Shown here: positions 37,608 through 49,936 of the stretch, one piece after another
How positions within the stretch are numbered: the stretch's first letter is position 1
Layout: every line of letters begins with the position of its first letter
Source: Neckera pumila
Lineage: Eukaryota; Streptophyta; Bryopsida; Hypnales; Neckeraceae
DNA length: 64,000 nucleotides
Direction of reading: 5' to 3'
Assembly: GCA_963969595.1 (NCBI GenBank)
Contig: OZ018418.1
Span: 11,351,001 to 11,415,000, forward strand
Made by a program: the position numbers and the translations under genes
Notes under the pieces: model-generated
What the model saw: the letters and a program-made list of their open reading frames with translations, nothing else
Told to the model about the DNA's origin: nothing
Database searches by the model: none

Positions 37608-39896
37608 TGCTGAAACCTGCAGAGACACTCCAACAACATGAAAAATTCAATCAACAAATACATAAGGTAAAGAACCAAACTTTCAATCCTCTATGATTGG
37701 GGATCCTCTATAGCTTTATTTTGGCTAGTCCTATGTATTCATTGTGCAGCCAATCTTTAATGCCATATTTTTCTATTGAAGATATTGATTGCAAGGATTC
37801 TGCAATTGTTACCAAAAGTTTCATATCTCTTCTGAAATTGAATTGAGTGCTTTATATGGCAAAGGAATATAATGAATTAATGTTCCTTGATTATTAGGAA
37901 ATCAAATAAGAATGCTTTATAGAGAATAAGTGGAGACGGCAGAGTAGGATTTTTTATCAACATTTCTAACAAAAAATACAAAAAATATGTACATGTGCGA
38001 ATGCACAGTATACTGGATCTAAGTAGGAAAAAACTAATCCGTAAAAATCCAATTTGAATTTTGAACATGACCTCAGCTTTTCTTTATCACTTTGCTACGA
38101 ATTCCTTATAATATACCAAAGAAAAATTGACCAATTTTTATTGAATTTTCTTCTCATATTCTACTAAGGTAACATTCAAAATCATAGCACATTCAGATCC
38201 AATATCATAAATTGTAGAATTAAAGATTTGGAAATTCTCCTTACAACTAGGATTAATTGCGCAATTCCTTTAATACTTGGTCCACATTATAATCACATGT
38301 AATACATATTAGTCCAATGCAAATGTATATAATTTGTATAAATGTAGACAATTCAACTTATAAAAAAGTAAAAATTAATGCGCATATACATATTCTGAGA
38401 TAAATATATATTTTTAAAATCATAATATATAAATGCACTAACACCTGAAGGAACATTTGTACCTTTGCTAGACAATTTGAGTTTGAGAAAACTCTTCCGG
38501 TTTTAATTTTTAGTGACAAAATCATTCAAAATTCTTGAGGCTTCATTCATTTGGAAGAGCTCTACAAATATAAAATTTTAATTTTACTAGATTCAAATGC
38601 GCAAGTACTTGGGCATAGAAAGCAAAATACGAGTGCTCTTACTAGCCCAAAAGAAATGTGAGGAAGTCAATGTAAATCTTCTGCAAATTTCTTTCTCATA
38701 AATAATGCTATTCATTACGTGGGAAGCTTGGTTTAATTTTATTTGGAGTGCTAATGAGAAGTTCCCGGACATCCAAAGTTATTTGGGATATATAAGCATC
38801 TTCATACGATTAAAACTTCTAGAGTTCATTTTTTTGTACATTCACTAGAATTTCCCAATAATAATTTTAGACAAGTCTATAATATCTTATTAGCAAAATT
38901 TGACAATTCAGACTGCTATGATGTAATTTTTCGCAAAAGCTATAAACAATGTAGTTTTGTCTTCAATTTTGAACCCACATTTTCTTCTTGAAAGTTTAAT
39001 GTAAAAAAAATGAAGTGCGTTTCTTCTAGAAATTTTTGGAATGATTCTTATTTCATTTACTAGATACATATGTAGAATATCAAAATCTATTTTGCAAAAA
39101 CTTTGACAGTGGACCTTAGGGATAAATGTGTCTATCATTTCCCAACAAGAATTTCAAACATTACCACTTCAATTATGGAATATCATTATGTATATAAGCA
39201 ATATTTCTTTTGCACTTTGGAACACTACAAACATTTTGTTGATAGTACCATTCTTAAAAATTCATATATCATAGTGTAATCAACATTATAATGAGGCCAT
39301 GTTTTCAATCCCAAGACTCATATGTCTATAACTTGTCATATTCTTTGAAAGAAATAAACAAATGCCTAGGTTGTGACAATTTATTGTAATACAGAATTGA
39401 GGGCATTATGAAATGCAACATTGTCAAAAGCATTATTTTTCAAATTCTAGAAGCTCGTGCGTAAAGAATCTGACTACGTATTGAAATCATTGCTTATTAA
39501 TTTTGTGGTTTAGTCTTCAATATTGACATAGCCTCCAAAAGTCATTTCGTTTTGTACATATTTTATTTGAGCGGCACGATTATAAACTTGCCATCTGCAT
39601 CTACTTTGACAGCCTATTAACACGATTCTCATTACGATTGAACTTCATGTGACGGTGTTAGTCGTACAACCTCACTGAACATAACAAGGGGCACTCTTGC
39701 ATTTCAAAATCATTCCTATGGTTCTCAGTTTTCTTCAGTTGCTGTCAATGAGTGCGACTAGGTTCTTCCATTTTCTTGGTTGCTCATGCTTGTAGATTGC
39801 AAAGTAATTGAGTTGATTAGAGTAAAATTGAGAAAGAGAGGAAGGAGACGTGGTTTGCTTTATTTTTCATCTGCCAAGGCTTTGAGATGATCCAGG
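37608..39896. promoter_or_regulatory. Shared upstream region of divergent genes A1 and B1
   Basis: 2.3 kb separates the two start codons, and genes point away from each other, so promoters of both must lie here. It contains a diverged ~700-bp MITE copy. Core promoter elements cannot be assigned with confidence in this AT-rich sequence. Confidence 0.4.
38435..39130. mobile_element. Diverged copy of the 904-bp MITE
   Basis: It starts CACTAACACCTGAAGGAACATTTGT and ends GGACCTTAGGGATAAATGTG, matching the ends of the 3739-4642 element. Interior matches include GGAAGCTTGGTTTAATTTTA, TGCTAATGAGAAG and AAGCATCTTCATACG. It inserted between the start codons of A1 and B1; unit 2 has a different MITE in the same interval. 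Confidence 0.6.
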
Positions 39897-40298
39897 ATGA
39901 CAAGAGGACCGAGAGTTCCGCCGAAAGCTACTGAGACGACACATGGCGATCTTTGAAGAATTCTTCGATTTGAAGCTCAGATTAGTGCTGGAGAAGAGGA
40001 TGCCCCTAGTGATGGTGTTGAGGCAAGACAAGAGATGTTTGCAAAGAATTCAAATGCACACCGCCAAGGAAGGATTGAGGACAACCTAAACGTAAGAGCT
40101 TTTTTTTGTGCTTTTCATTATCTCATTAGCCTGTTCTCTAGTTAGTTCCTCAAAGATCAACATTGTAATAAAGGTTTGTGGTAACTTGACTGAGTCTTTT
40201 CAACATACTGAGGTGTCAATTGCTTTTAGATGCAATGTATTTGGGGGTAGATATAATTCAGCCACAGCTTTAGGATCTACAAGTGACAGTCATCTGGT

Positions 40299-40438
40299 CG
40301 GTTGGTACACCTACTCGGGCAACCGGCTGGATCTGTCAACTAGCAAAGGTCCATCTCCTCCCTGTAGGATCGACGGTCCACGATTGACTGCCCAGTCGAC
40401 GCTCCACCTGCTTGCGCCACCGCGTGAATACCAAACTT
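40299..40438. repeat. Long imperfect palindrome, B1 intron 1
   Basis: The left arm (GGTTGGTACACC, GGCAACCGGCTGGATCTGTC) pairs imperfectly with the right arm (GACGCTCCACCTGCTTGCGCC, ATACCAAAC). The centre contains GGATCGACGG, close to the core of the other intronic palindromes. Confidence 0.6.
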
Positions 40439-41143
40439 TTTTTAGTAAATCTTGGGCAAATACCTGATCGCACAGGCTAGGAATCTGGGTAACTTTCAAA
40501 TTAACTAGGTCCCGACCTGGCGCCCATGGACTTCGTCGATTCGAAGGATAACATCGCAATCTCTAATGTACCCCTGATAGCCCGATAATTGGAGGAGTTC
40601 CATTCTATTTTGAGCATCCGCTGATTTCCATAATTGCGCCATTTAAACTGGATCTCAAACTAAGCTTATCCGAAATGAATACCGATGTGTGAAGCCAGGC
40701 CGCGGCTAACATTTCCATTATCACGTTAATCTCTTCAATTTTTTCAGTCTCTCCTTCACAACTCGCCACATTTTGTAATTTTGTTGTCTTCTTGAGCAGA
40801 GGAGGATGACGAGGAGTACGCGTAGCAGGGCGAGAGGGGCGACTATAAGTTTTCAAAACCACTCCAGAAGATCCCAATCCAAGTCACAAGTAATGATTCA
40901 AAACTCTTTCAAATTCATTTGAGTCAATAACTGTCGGTAGCAAGCAGGTTTCAGGCAGGTCCAAGCAGGGACAAACACCGGGAGTGTGCAAGGGTAAGCT
41001 TGATTTCTACATATTGAAGTAGACACTAATCTTTTTGTGCCTTGAAATCTCACATCCAAACTGCGGGTGCTCGCCGAACGGGATTGTCAACATTGGATGA
41101 GTACTCTGTAATTGGGTTCTGTGGAAATCTTGAATTAGCTTTT

Positions 41144-41953
41144 GGAGGGGTGCAGCTCAGTCGGCCAAAACCTTTGTCGGATCCGACAGTACTCAATAGT
41201 GACTCAGCTTGACCCCTCGATTCTGAACGTGCACTCAGAAATTTTGTTGGCTTCACAGTTAGTTGATCTAGTTCCTCATTCTTTTTGCTTTTAAGGGGGT
41301 GCAGCTCAGTTTGCCAAAACCTTTGTCGGATCCAATAGTACGCTAGAGTGACTCAGCTTGACCCCCCGTTTTTAAACGTACAGTCAAAAATATTGTTCGC
41401 TTGACAGTTTGGTGATCGAGTTCCTTATCCTTTTCGCTTTTTAGGAGGTACAGCTTAATTGGCCGAAACCTTCATCGGATTCGTCAGTACGCTAGAGTGA
41501 CTCAACTTGACCCCGGATACTAAACGTGCATTCAAAAATGATAATGGCTTGACAGTTCGGTGATCGAGTTCGTCATTCTTTTTGCTTTTTAGGAGGTGCA
41601 GCTCAGTTGGCCAAAACCTTCGTCGGATCCGACAGTACGCTAGAGTGACTCAGCTTGACCCCCCGATCCTGAACGTGCATTCAAAAATACTGTTGGCTTC
41701 ACAGTTTGTTGATCGAGTTCCACATTCTTTTTGCTTTTTAGGGGGTGCAGCTCAGTCGTCCGAAACCTTTGTCGGATCTAAAAGTACCGTAGAGTGACTC
41801 AGCTTGACCCCTTGATTTCAGCGTCCATTTATGGTTTCACTATTTCTTGATCGGGTTCCTCAAACTAATCAAAAACTAGGGGGTGCAGCTCAGTCGGACG
41901 ACACCTTCGTCGGATCCGACAGTATCTTAGAGTGACTCAGCTGGACCCCCTGA
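41144..41953. repeat. Six palindromes in a ~148-bp tandem array, B1 intron 2
   Basis: Copies start near 41144, 41294, 41441, 41590, 41739 and 41877. Each ~75-bp palindrome pairs GGGGGTGCAGCTCAGT with GACTCAGCTTGACCCCC around TCGGATCCGACAGTA. Core variants are TCGGATCCGA (three copies), TCGGATCCAA, TCGGATTCGT and TCGGATCTAA. Spacers share GTTGATCGAGTTCC and end in CTTTTTGCTTTTTAG, which looks like a 3' splice site placed just before each palindrome. Confidence 0.9.
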
Positions 41954-43666
41954 TTTAAGATCACCCCTTTCAAGTTTCTGTTGATTTCAAATAAAAACTT
42001 TGAGTATCTGTAGATTACTGAAGGTTTCAATTGACTTCTTTGGCTCTCAGAAGATTTAGAGACAGCTATGTAGATTTTAGAAGATTTGAGTACATTTCTA
42101 TAGATTTTAGAGCTTCCAAAGACATTTAAGAAGAACTTTGTAAATTCTAATGGTACAAACATAGTAGAACTCAGAGGTAGATATCAAAGGTTTGAAAGGA
42201 ATTTCAAGATTTGAATAAAAATTTTGGATTCAATTATAACTTTGTACAAAAAAAAAAATTTGGAGGATTAGAAAAAATTTCAATAATTTGAGATTGAACC
42301 TTTGATTAAAATATACAAAATTACAGGACTGCATCTACAATTATGAAGGCTTGCTGGAAATCATAGATTTTTTGAATGCTTGCTTATCAATACATTTTGA
42401 GCTTTATAAATTCAAATGCACTTGGTAATCCTTCACAAGTGTAGATATTGGTGACATCAATTTTTCAAATCATGGCAATCATCATTTCTTGAAGGTTTAG
42501 ACGAATTTTTAGTTTCAGAATGTGAGTTCTTCATTGTTATGGATAAAGAGTTTATCTCTCATTATTTCATCTTTCATCTACGAATTCTCTAGATTTGGCA
42601 ATTGAGGTGCTTCATGAAATTTTGTTGATAGCAAATTGAATATTTTTGAAGCATTTTTGAAGGAAATCATAGATGAAAATTCTCTTATTGCTTTGGTTTG
42701 CGGTGTCCCTATAATACAAAGTTTGAATCCATTTCCAATTTTCTAATAGCGGTTATTAAGATTTCAAAGGAATATTGGTGAGTATTGTCAAAAAATTCCA
42801 TGTGATATAAGTTGATTTGTCAACGTAAAGAGCAGGGTCCATGTCTGGTGATTTCTAAGTTTTCTTAAACATAAAAATCTCTCTTGATTTCTGAATCTGG
42901 CAATGTTGCATATCCCCAGAAGGCTGGAGGTGAACAAGACCTATTTTCACCCACTCTCATGCCTCCTATTGATACAGAGACTCATGAAACAAGACTTTCT
43001 CAGCCACTGGTACCAATGTAGGAGAATGTCGTGGACTCTAGCGATTCCGAAGAAGAGAAAGGCGATGAAGAAGATGAAGCTGATGAAGAGGACTTGGTAA
43101 GCTTTGCGGATGTGATGGACGCAGCTGACTATGCATTTGATGCTTTTGAGAGTTCTGTGCTTAGTAGTGTCAGTGACCCTGGAGTAGCAAAACGGAAACT
43201 AAGCCTCACACCAAAAGCGAAACGTAGGCGTCTTGACTTGATCCTTGAGATGGCTAGAAACCGTCCAGACAAGTTTATGTCTCTCGAGAGTTCGGAAACG
43301 GAATATAGCTCAAGCAGTCAGGAGTCCATTATCGTCAATGGTCCAATGAAGGAAAAGACTTGTCACTGCGCTTGTAGTAGTGTTCAAGTTATACGAGAAC
43401 CTGTTTTCATCCACTTGAGCTCTAACTCAGAAGAAGATGTCCAAATTGACTGAATTTCTTTGAGTGGAATCATTTTTGGAATTTCTTGCTTTGGACCTTT
43501 GAATGTGGAATACATGTAATTTGCAAACCTACACTTGAACCTTCAAATGATTGAACCTAAATGCATTCATTTTTCCTTGGATTTATTTATTTATTCTTGC
43601 TTGAAACTTCAATTCTGTGAATGCAAGTATGTGGATATTGGTTAATTCTTTGATCTGAACTTGCAG

Positions 43667-44343
43667 ATGGATGTGACTCCCACAAACCTTTGGCATGAAG
43701 ATACCATTCACGAAACTCCAAACACCGGAGAGTCCTCCCAACCACATATTTTAGGTGAAGAAGAAGGTGAAGAGATGGAGGAACTTGTGCCCAATGATGT
43801 GTTGGAGGCTGACAGCAAAGACTTGCTGGAAGACGATCTACGATAGTACCACAAGGTGGATTCCGTCAACACAATTGCATCATTGCGGATGAAGCCGGAT
43901 CACCTATTCCGTCTTCAAATCCCGCTTTGTCGCATGGTGCCAATGCCCATGGTGAGGCCCATCCTCTCCTGTGACCTTGATTTCTTGGAGCACGAGTTCA
44001 CTAATGGTTACCGAGATGGAGCTGCAGTATTCTATGTCACCACCACAGATGAAGGCGGTGAAAGCTCAGACTTCACGGTAGTGGAGATGGAGAAGTGGAG
44101 TCCACTATGGAAGGAAGGAAATGCCATTTTCAATGCCCATGTCGAGTCCATACAGGAATTGAGGTTCTTGAAGAACCTCAAGTTCTATGTTTGTGATGGT
44201 AATCACAGACTCATAGCATGGATGAACTACATCACAAAGAAGCACCCCACAGACAAGGAGTGGCACTATAGTGTTGACTCAATCATTCTTGATACAAAAG
44301 GCAAGACCAAGCTCATCATGCATGTAATGCATGACATAAGCAA
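43667..44343 (+). CDS. B1 exon 4, ParB/sulfiredoxin-like domain
   Basis: The exon follows TTGCAG and opens at once with ATGGATGTG, as in B2. An acidic leader (EEEGEEMEELVP) leads to a TAG near 43844, then to the domain: IPLCRMVPMPMVRPILS, a ~75-residue insert, and FYVCDGNHRLIAWMNYI. ParB-N and sulfiredoxin families share a fold in which a G/D-x-H-R motif binds nucleotide phosphate; here it is DGNHR. A donor follows MHDISK. In ParB proteins this fold acts as a CTP-dependent clamp or nuclease; activity here is unknown. The first in-frame Met after the stop would be in the domain itself. Confidence 0.7.
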
Positions 44344-46344
44344 GTAAGAATCTTGTTTCCTTCATTTAGTACTTTACTTTTAACTTGTTTTTGTTGAATT
44401 TAAATTGCTGCATTTTTTGTGATTAAAATTAATACATTTACTTATATATAAACTATGATTTTGACCTAGAATTAAGAGTACTGTTCCATAATGGCTATAT
44501 GTTTGTAATTCCAAAGAATCCAAGTTCAAATATCATATCAAGGGATTTCTAGAGATGGTTCTAAAATGAAATGAAATTTCATGTTTCTCAATTAATTTAT
44601 TTATAGAAAATATTCAGCTGACTAAAACATTAATGTTCAAACAATATGAACTATCAATTCTGACATATATTTGAGAAGCTTCTTGTATATATTTTTTAGA
44701 AAATATTTTCTTGTATATAATAGAGATGTGGAAGTGTTTTTGAGCTCCGGAATGTGTCTATTTATTTCAAGAGTTAATCAGCAATTATCAATACCTAATA
44801 ATATTATCCATAATTTAGAACATTAATTGTCAAAGGAGGAAAATATATTCAAATTATCTTCTTATCATTTTATTGAAATTGTTGAACAAGGTCTAAAATC
44901 TGAGTGCACATAGTACCTAGCGGACCCTGAGAGTGATCTCCTTATGTTAAACCTTCACTTTCAACTTATTTTCAGTAATTCAGAAATTCTGCAACTTTTA
45001 TGAGGTAAATTGGAGAAATATGGTTTGTGTTATTGTGTACTCTCCAGGTCTACCGAGGACTCGCATGTCAAGACCAATTTGGTGCACACGTTATACAGGG
45101 TGCAAAAATATGGCCTCCTTCCTATAGAGCGGTTCAAGGAAATGTTGAGGCCGTCAGAAGTCTGAATGTGTGGTCCCCATAAACCCAAGAAAACTTGGTA
45201 TGCTATGCCATAGCAAGTCTTCACATCCTTTGTTTTCCGGGTAAGAATATACGTGAACTGTCATTCTTTCCTTATTATTCTATTGATTTCGGCCATGTTT
45301 TACTATTTTGAATATGAAATTTTTTTCCACTTGTGCAGCAAGAGATTGCCCAATCCGTAGATGCAGCGAGTCGAAGGTATAACAAGATTACGCTAGAAGA
45401 GGAGAGAACTCCAGAGGAACTTGCAAAGGCAATGAGAGCCGGAGCAAATGAGAAAGCCGGCAAACTCAATATCAAAATGACTAAGCTGGTCGCGGTGGCC
45501 CATCCAGCTAATACGCCTAGTTTTCTACAAGAGGTGCTTTTTAGGCCTTTATTTTGATTGTTTATCATTGATCTCATTTGAATTTCAGAATAGTAATGAC
45601 AATGCTGTTATTTCTGTGGTCAGATTGAAAAATATTGGAGCTCCAATGAGGTCCCGGAGATGACACTGGAAAAGCTACAGATGGTTGCCACATGCAATAC
45701 TATGGCAGAGCACAAAATCAAGTTCCTCAAGTGGTGGAATTCCTCACAACCTTCACGTGAGGCTAGACGCTTTCCGCCTAAACCAATGTCAAAGATATTA
45801 TTTGGTCCTTTCTTGAACCATTGTGTTTGGTATGCAGCGGTAAGTACTTCTCTATAGATGTATTTTTTAATTTTAAAATTGGCCATATTTCATTTCAGTG
45901 GGATATATAAATATTTTTACAATTGCAATGCATTTCGTATCATGTAATCGCTAACATTTCTTATCTTATCACAGATTGAAGATGCAGTTGTGTACTTCTA
46001 TGATGATGTTGTTAGGCAGGACAACATCATAATCAACATGAAGGTTCCCTTACAACCAGAGACCTTACCAAAGTATCTGGAAGGTTGGAGGAGGAAGATT
46101 TGGGATCAAGGATTCTTGCCCCATCTTAGAGGAGCGAATTACTTCAAGAAAAGCGACAACTTCAACAATCAAGAGGGGTCCCAACAGGCAGTGCGAAGAG
46201 TTCTTTTCCAGTATGTCTCCAATACTAGGTATTAATAATATTCATTTTGAAATGGCTATCTGAATTCATGAGGGCCTTCTTTATCGTCAAAAATCAAATT
46301 CTTTAAGAACAAGTTGTGCTAAAAGTTAGGGAAGGATCAAATCC

Positions 46345-46418
46345 AAGGGGTTCGGGAGGAGACTCTAGGACATCCGTCAGATCCGACGGATGTTCTAGAG
46401 GTTGTCCAGGGACCCCCC
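46345..46418. repeat. Palindrome in B1 intron 8
   Basis: Inner dyad ACATCCGTCAGATCCGACGG plus ATGT, then CTAG/CTAG, then outer GGGG/CCCC arms. It starts about 134 nt after the donor. B2 has a palindrome at the matching place (124 nt from its donor), expanded to three copies. Confidence 0.85.
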
Positions 46419-46729
46419 ATTTTTGTCCCGTCAAAGTTTCACAATGTAATTTCCTGACCTCAAACTTCTAAATAGATTATAATTTTTGATTTGTGGTAGA
46501 AGTATATGAGAGAGAAGCTATATTTTCTCTAAGTCGATTTCTCCCAATTCTACCTTCATGTCTGTTGTCTCTTCTGTTGCAGATACTTCAAATTTGAACT
46601 TGAAGGAAAAGGAGCAATTCCAAGGGCGGACCTTCCACCGTTCCTTTCGAATTTTTTGGACCGCAGTTCTCTGAATTGCATGTACACAACAAATCAGCTT
46701 TGGACATTTACCACGGCTCATCTCAGCGG

Positions 46730-48528
46730 CAGGGTTGCTAGCAGGCGAGCCTGTGAGTGGAAACCTGTGAGCATGTGAGCCTGTGAGTGGGAAAATTTTA
46801 GGGCTGCAAAATTACGTGAAGACCTATGACTGTGGGAATTAGGGTGTTCTATATTTCAAGAAATGAGAGACCATTTTCTTCAAATTGAGGCACTTCTATA
46901 AATTATTTTGTGAAATCTTATTTGCAATAATAGAATTTGGTAGTTTTTGAATGTAATCATCCTGAAGGGGTGCAATCCGTTAGAAACCTAAAGATATTGA
47001 ATTAGGATAAAGTGGATAATTATTAGTTCAGTATTATTTCTTGCGTATCATTTATTTTGCACTTCATTAATTTATGTAGTTTTTGAATTTGGCTCACTAA
47101 TAAGTGCCTTATAATAATTGCAATTTCCAATTACCACAAATACATTACATGCTATATTAGTTCAATTCTTGTATTACTCACAATCATAGAAATTGTTGTA
47201 CGGTTTAGTGTTATAAATGAAGGTGCTTCATTGCTAAACCCCTTAGCGCTCCAACATATACAAATTCCTACCCAAATTTACAAACCTCCAAAATATATTA
47301 AGCAACTTTGATTAAATGCCAATTTGATTTGTCTTTGAAGAATAAGTTTTTAAAAAATATTTCAAGAAGTACCAACCAAATATGAAGTTAAATTTGGAAA
47401 GAAGTATAATCTAACAATTTTAGGTGAACTCAGTGAGTGCCTGAAGGTCTTCACAAAAATGTTATGTTCCAAACCTACTTTCTGGAGAACAATAATGCTA
47501 TGGTCACCGCAAATAAAAGCTACAAATGCAATCCCGAGCTAAAAAGAGAGCATTCTAGCAATTGTTGAATTTCAAATCATTGTTATCATGCAGCCAAAAA
47601 GCATTGTTGGTATGCAATCAAAAAGCAGTCAAAGCTATACCCTTAGATTTAAATTGAAGCCCAATTTGTGAGGAAATGAGTGTAAAAAAGCAAGTCAAAC
47701 AATGACTTTGGTTAAAGAAATTAGGCAAGTTCAACATCCCATCATCGGGTCAACTGAATGTGAGATTTGGATAATTACATAAAAACTAAGTCAAAAAACT
47801 CTTATAGTTGTCTAGACATGTACTGGCTACATAAAAAATCTTAGTTATTAGTATGTTATACGATTCAAAATCCAAGCCTCATCAAAAACTAGTATAGGCC
47901 AATTGAAATGCTATATAGGTAATCAACTAGTACGTACCTAATGTTAAATACAATGGAAATTTAGTTGTGCTTAAAAAAAGGGTAGGCTAAATACAACAAA
48001 GACATCAGGTGATTGGTAAATATAGCACATAAGTTAATCAATTGGGCTTAATAAAAATCTGGATTCAATACAGCATAGACTGCATGTGATAGACTAATGA
48101 TACATTTTCAATTCGAAGAACTTAAAGCGGTTTTAGGGTTAGATCATCAAAGCTTATAGACTCTAGAATAAAAAGACAATACATTCCCAAAATATAAGTA
48201 GGACTGAATGCTAACCCTTAACGCATGACAAAGACATCTCTCCTAGTCAATTAATAAACTGCCGGATACCTTAAATCCAACTTTTTACTACAACATCCAA
48301 TTATTCCAAACACTAGATTTATTTACCATACTCTCGAAGACATTTTACATATTCTACAGAGAATTTGTCAAATCATAAACTTGTTTCCTATGTTTCTATT
48401 TCAATCAATTATTGCAACCAAAAGGACATCACGTATTGCTGAAATGAAATGGGAAGGAAATACGCCCCATGATGTAGCCATAAAACACACAAATCCAACC
48501 AAAATAAAAATCAACCAACCATACAATA
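46730..48528. other. Spacer between the two units; no gene seen
   Basis: It begins with CAGGGTTGCTAGCAGGCGAG and repeated GAGCCTGTGAGTGG words to ~46790, then AT-rich sequence without coding potential. The start may be the end of another element that truncated B1. Confidence 0.4.
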
Positions 48529-48556
48529 ACTCACGAGATATGTCAATCTCGTGAGT
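48529..48556. terminator. Perfect 11-bp hairpin abutting the B2 stop codon
   Basis: ACTCACGAGAT, a 6-nt loop, and ATCTCGTGAGT. The hairpin touches the B2 stop (complement of 48557-48559). Plant genes do not use hairpin terminators, so it may be a 3'-UTR structure, a binding site or an element-end feature rather than a terminator; the type given is only the nearest available. Confidence 0.45.
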
Positions 48557-48904
48557 CTAAGTTGCAATAGACTCTGTTGCCGAGTTGTCCGCAGTAGACG
48601 ACTCAGAAGTCTCTCTGCCCTCAAACGCTGACCTGTCTATAAAATCTAACACATTTAATGCATAGTTATGTTTTTTGCGCTTAGGTTTAGGACAGCTGAA
48701 ATCCACAAATGCCAAGGCAATTTGTTCGGCATACACCGGAAGATCAAAAGTCTTCTCCGGACTGAAAAGAAGACTTCTGTTCTTCATAATTGCATCTGCT
48801 GCCATCAACCTCAAACGACTGCAAACATATATGATGCACTGTTAGATTTTTAAATCGCAAAAAGGACCATGCCTAGAATCATGAGAAAAATATTGCAAAC
48901 TTAC

Positions 48905-49936
48905 TTACTGCTTTTAGTCTTCCGAGCAAACTTCTTTGGCACTACGGCTGACAACTCAGGATCCTGTGATGCAACAATTGCCGGTGCTGGCTGTGTCACT
49001 TGTGTGGTCACTACAGTCGGAGCAACTTTCTTTATAGGTTCCAGCAAGGCATCAAAAATGTCTTTGTTCTCCTCCAAGGCCACGACGTGACGGCCCAAGC
49101 CACGACAAACAACAATCGATGCACTTGAAATGAACAAATTCAAATACTTCAGTTCAACAATTCATTTTGCTAAAATTAATTGAATTAAGCAATAAATAAA
49201 TTAAAGACTAACCTGTAGATGCAGTGCAATCTACCACCAAATCTCCTTCAACGATTGTGCCTTCAATGAGGACTTGTAAGAACCGAGGGTCCTTTTCACG
49301 ACCTGCTCGCCATGGTTTATCCCCATTCATTGCCATGTTCCCATTGAAAGTATAATTGTTGATCATGTCATTCCAAACAAGGTCTATATTAGCCTTCTTC
49401 ATTGCCAATGAACGTTTGAAACAAAAATTCGATTTTGCCTCATCGCCAAGATCCTTTACAAGAATGCTGACACCAAACTTCATTGTCTGCAATCATTCAA
49501 ATGGTCCAATAAGATACATGTAAGAAATGAAGCTAACAAGAGGAACAAACAACTAACACTCCACTTCTAAATAAGTAGAAAAATTACCGTGGTAGCATGA
49601 TCAATTGCCGATGTCAAAGGGAGACGGTTCACGCCCGTTAATTCCTTGAAAATCACCATCGGGTATGTCACACAATCCTGCGATAGTGTTCCTGAAATCT
49701 ACACAGTAAGAGTGAAAAATCACCATGCAGCCGTCGTCTTGCAAATTTTTCTCTACAAAAGCAAATGCCGACTGAAGAGCTTCTTGCTCTGCATCTGCGT
49801 TCCATGTGGGCACCTCATATTTCGTTGGAGACACTCCGGGCACGGGCAAATTGTTTGGACAGTCAAAAATGACAAGGTCCACGCCCGGAAACCGATTCAA
49901 TTCACCCCCATACATACAAGGCTTTCCTCCCGACAA
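48905..49936 (-). CDS. B2 exons 10-12, permuted (beta-class) methyltransferase-like domain
   Basis: Exon 10 has PGVDLVIFDCPNNLPVPG, in the position of catalytic motif IV (usually DPPY or SPPY), followed by EQEALQSAFAFVEKNL and DDGCMVIFHSY as the next strand-helix pairs. Exon 11 ends with EGDLVVDCTASTG, an AdoMet-binding motif I, preceded by EKDPRFLQVLIEG (motif X-like). Exon 12 continues GRHVVALEENKDIF, matching motif II and the acidic residue that binds the AdoMet ribose. Order IV then I is that of beta-class N6-adenine/N4-cytosine DNA methyltransferases. The catalytic box DCPN is not canonical. There is a frameshift near 49700. Confidence 0.65.

Larger units (their letters stand above)
39897..46729 (+). 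pseudogene. Gene B1: SUMO-motif / ParB-Srx-like protein, 3' truncated, broken
   Basis: Exons (matched to B2): 39897-40091, 40800-40889, 42920-43453, 43667-44343, 45048-45240, 45339-45533, 45624-45839, 45975-46210 and 46583-46729 (cut). Exons 6-8 are exactly as long as in B2 (195, 216, 236 nt). Exon 1 encodes MTRGPRVPPKATET; exon 3 is acidic with VDSSDSEEE and VFIHLSSNSEED; exon 4 holds the ParB/sulfiredoxin-like domain (YVCDGNHRLIAWM). Stops: TGA in exon 1 (an Arg in B2), TAG in exon 3 (Gln in B2), TAG near 43844 (Gln in B2), TGA and TAG in exon 5. The gene ends abruptly after TTAHLSG, so the lysine-rich stretch and methyltransferase domain of B2 are absent. Divergent to A1. Confidence 0.78.

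Noticed and set aside
41144..41953. CRISPR-like array
   Set aside because: The ~148-bp unit, long palindromic repeats and similar (not unique) spacers do not fit; the host is a plant.
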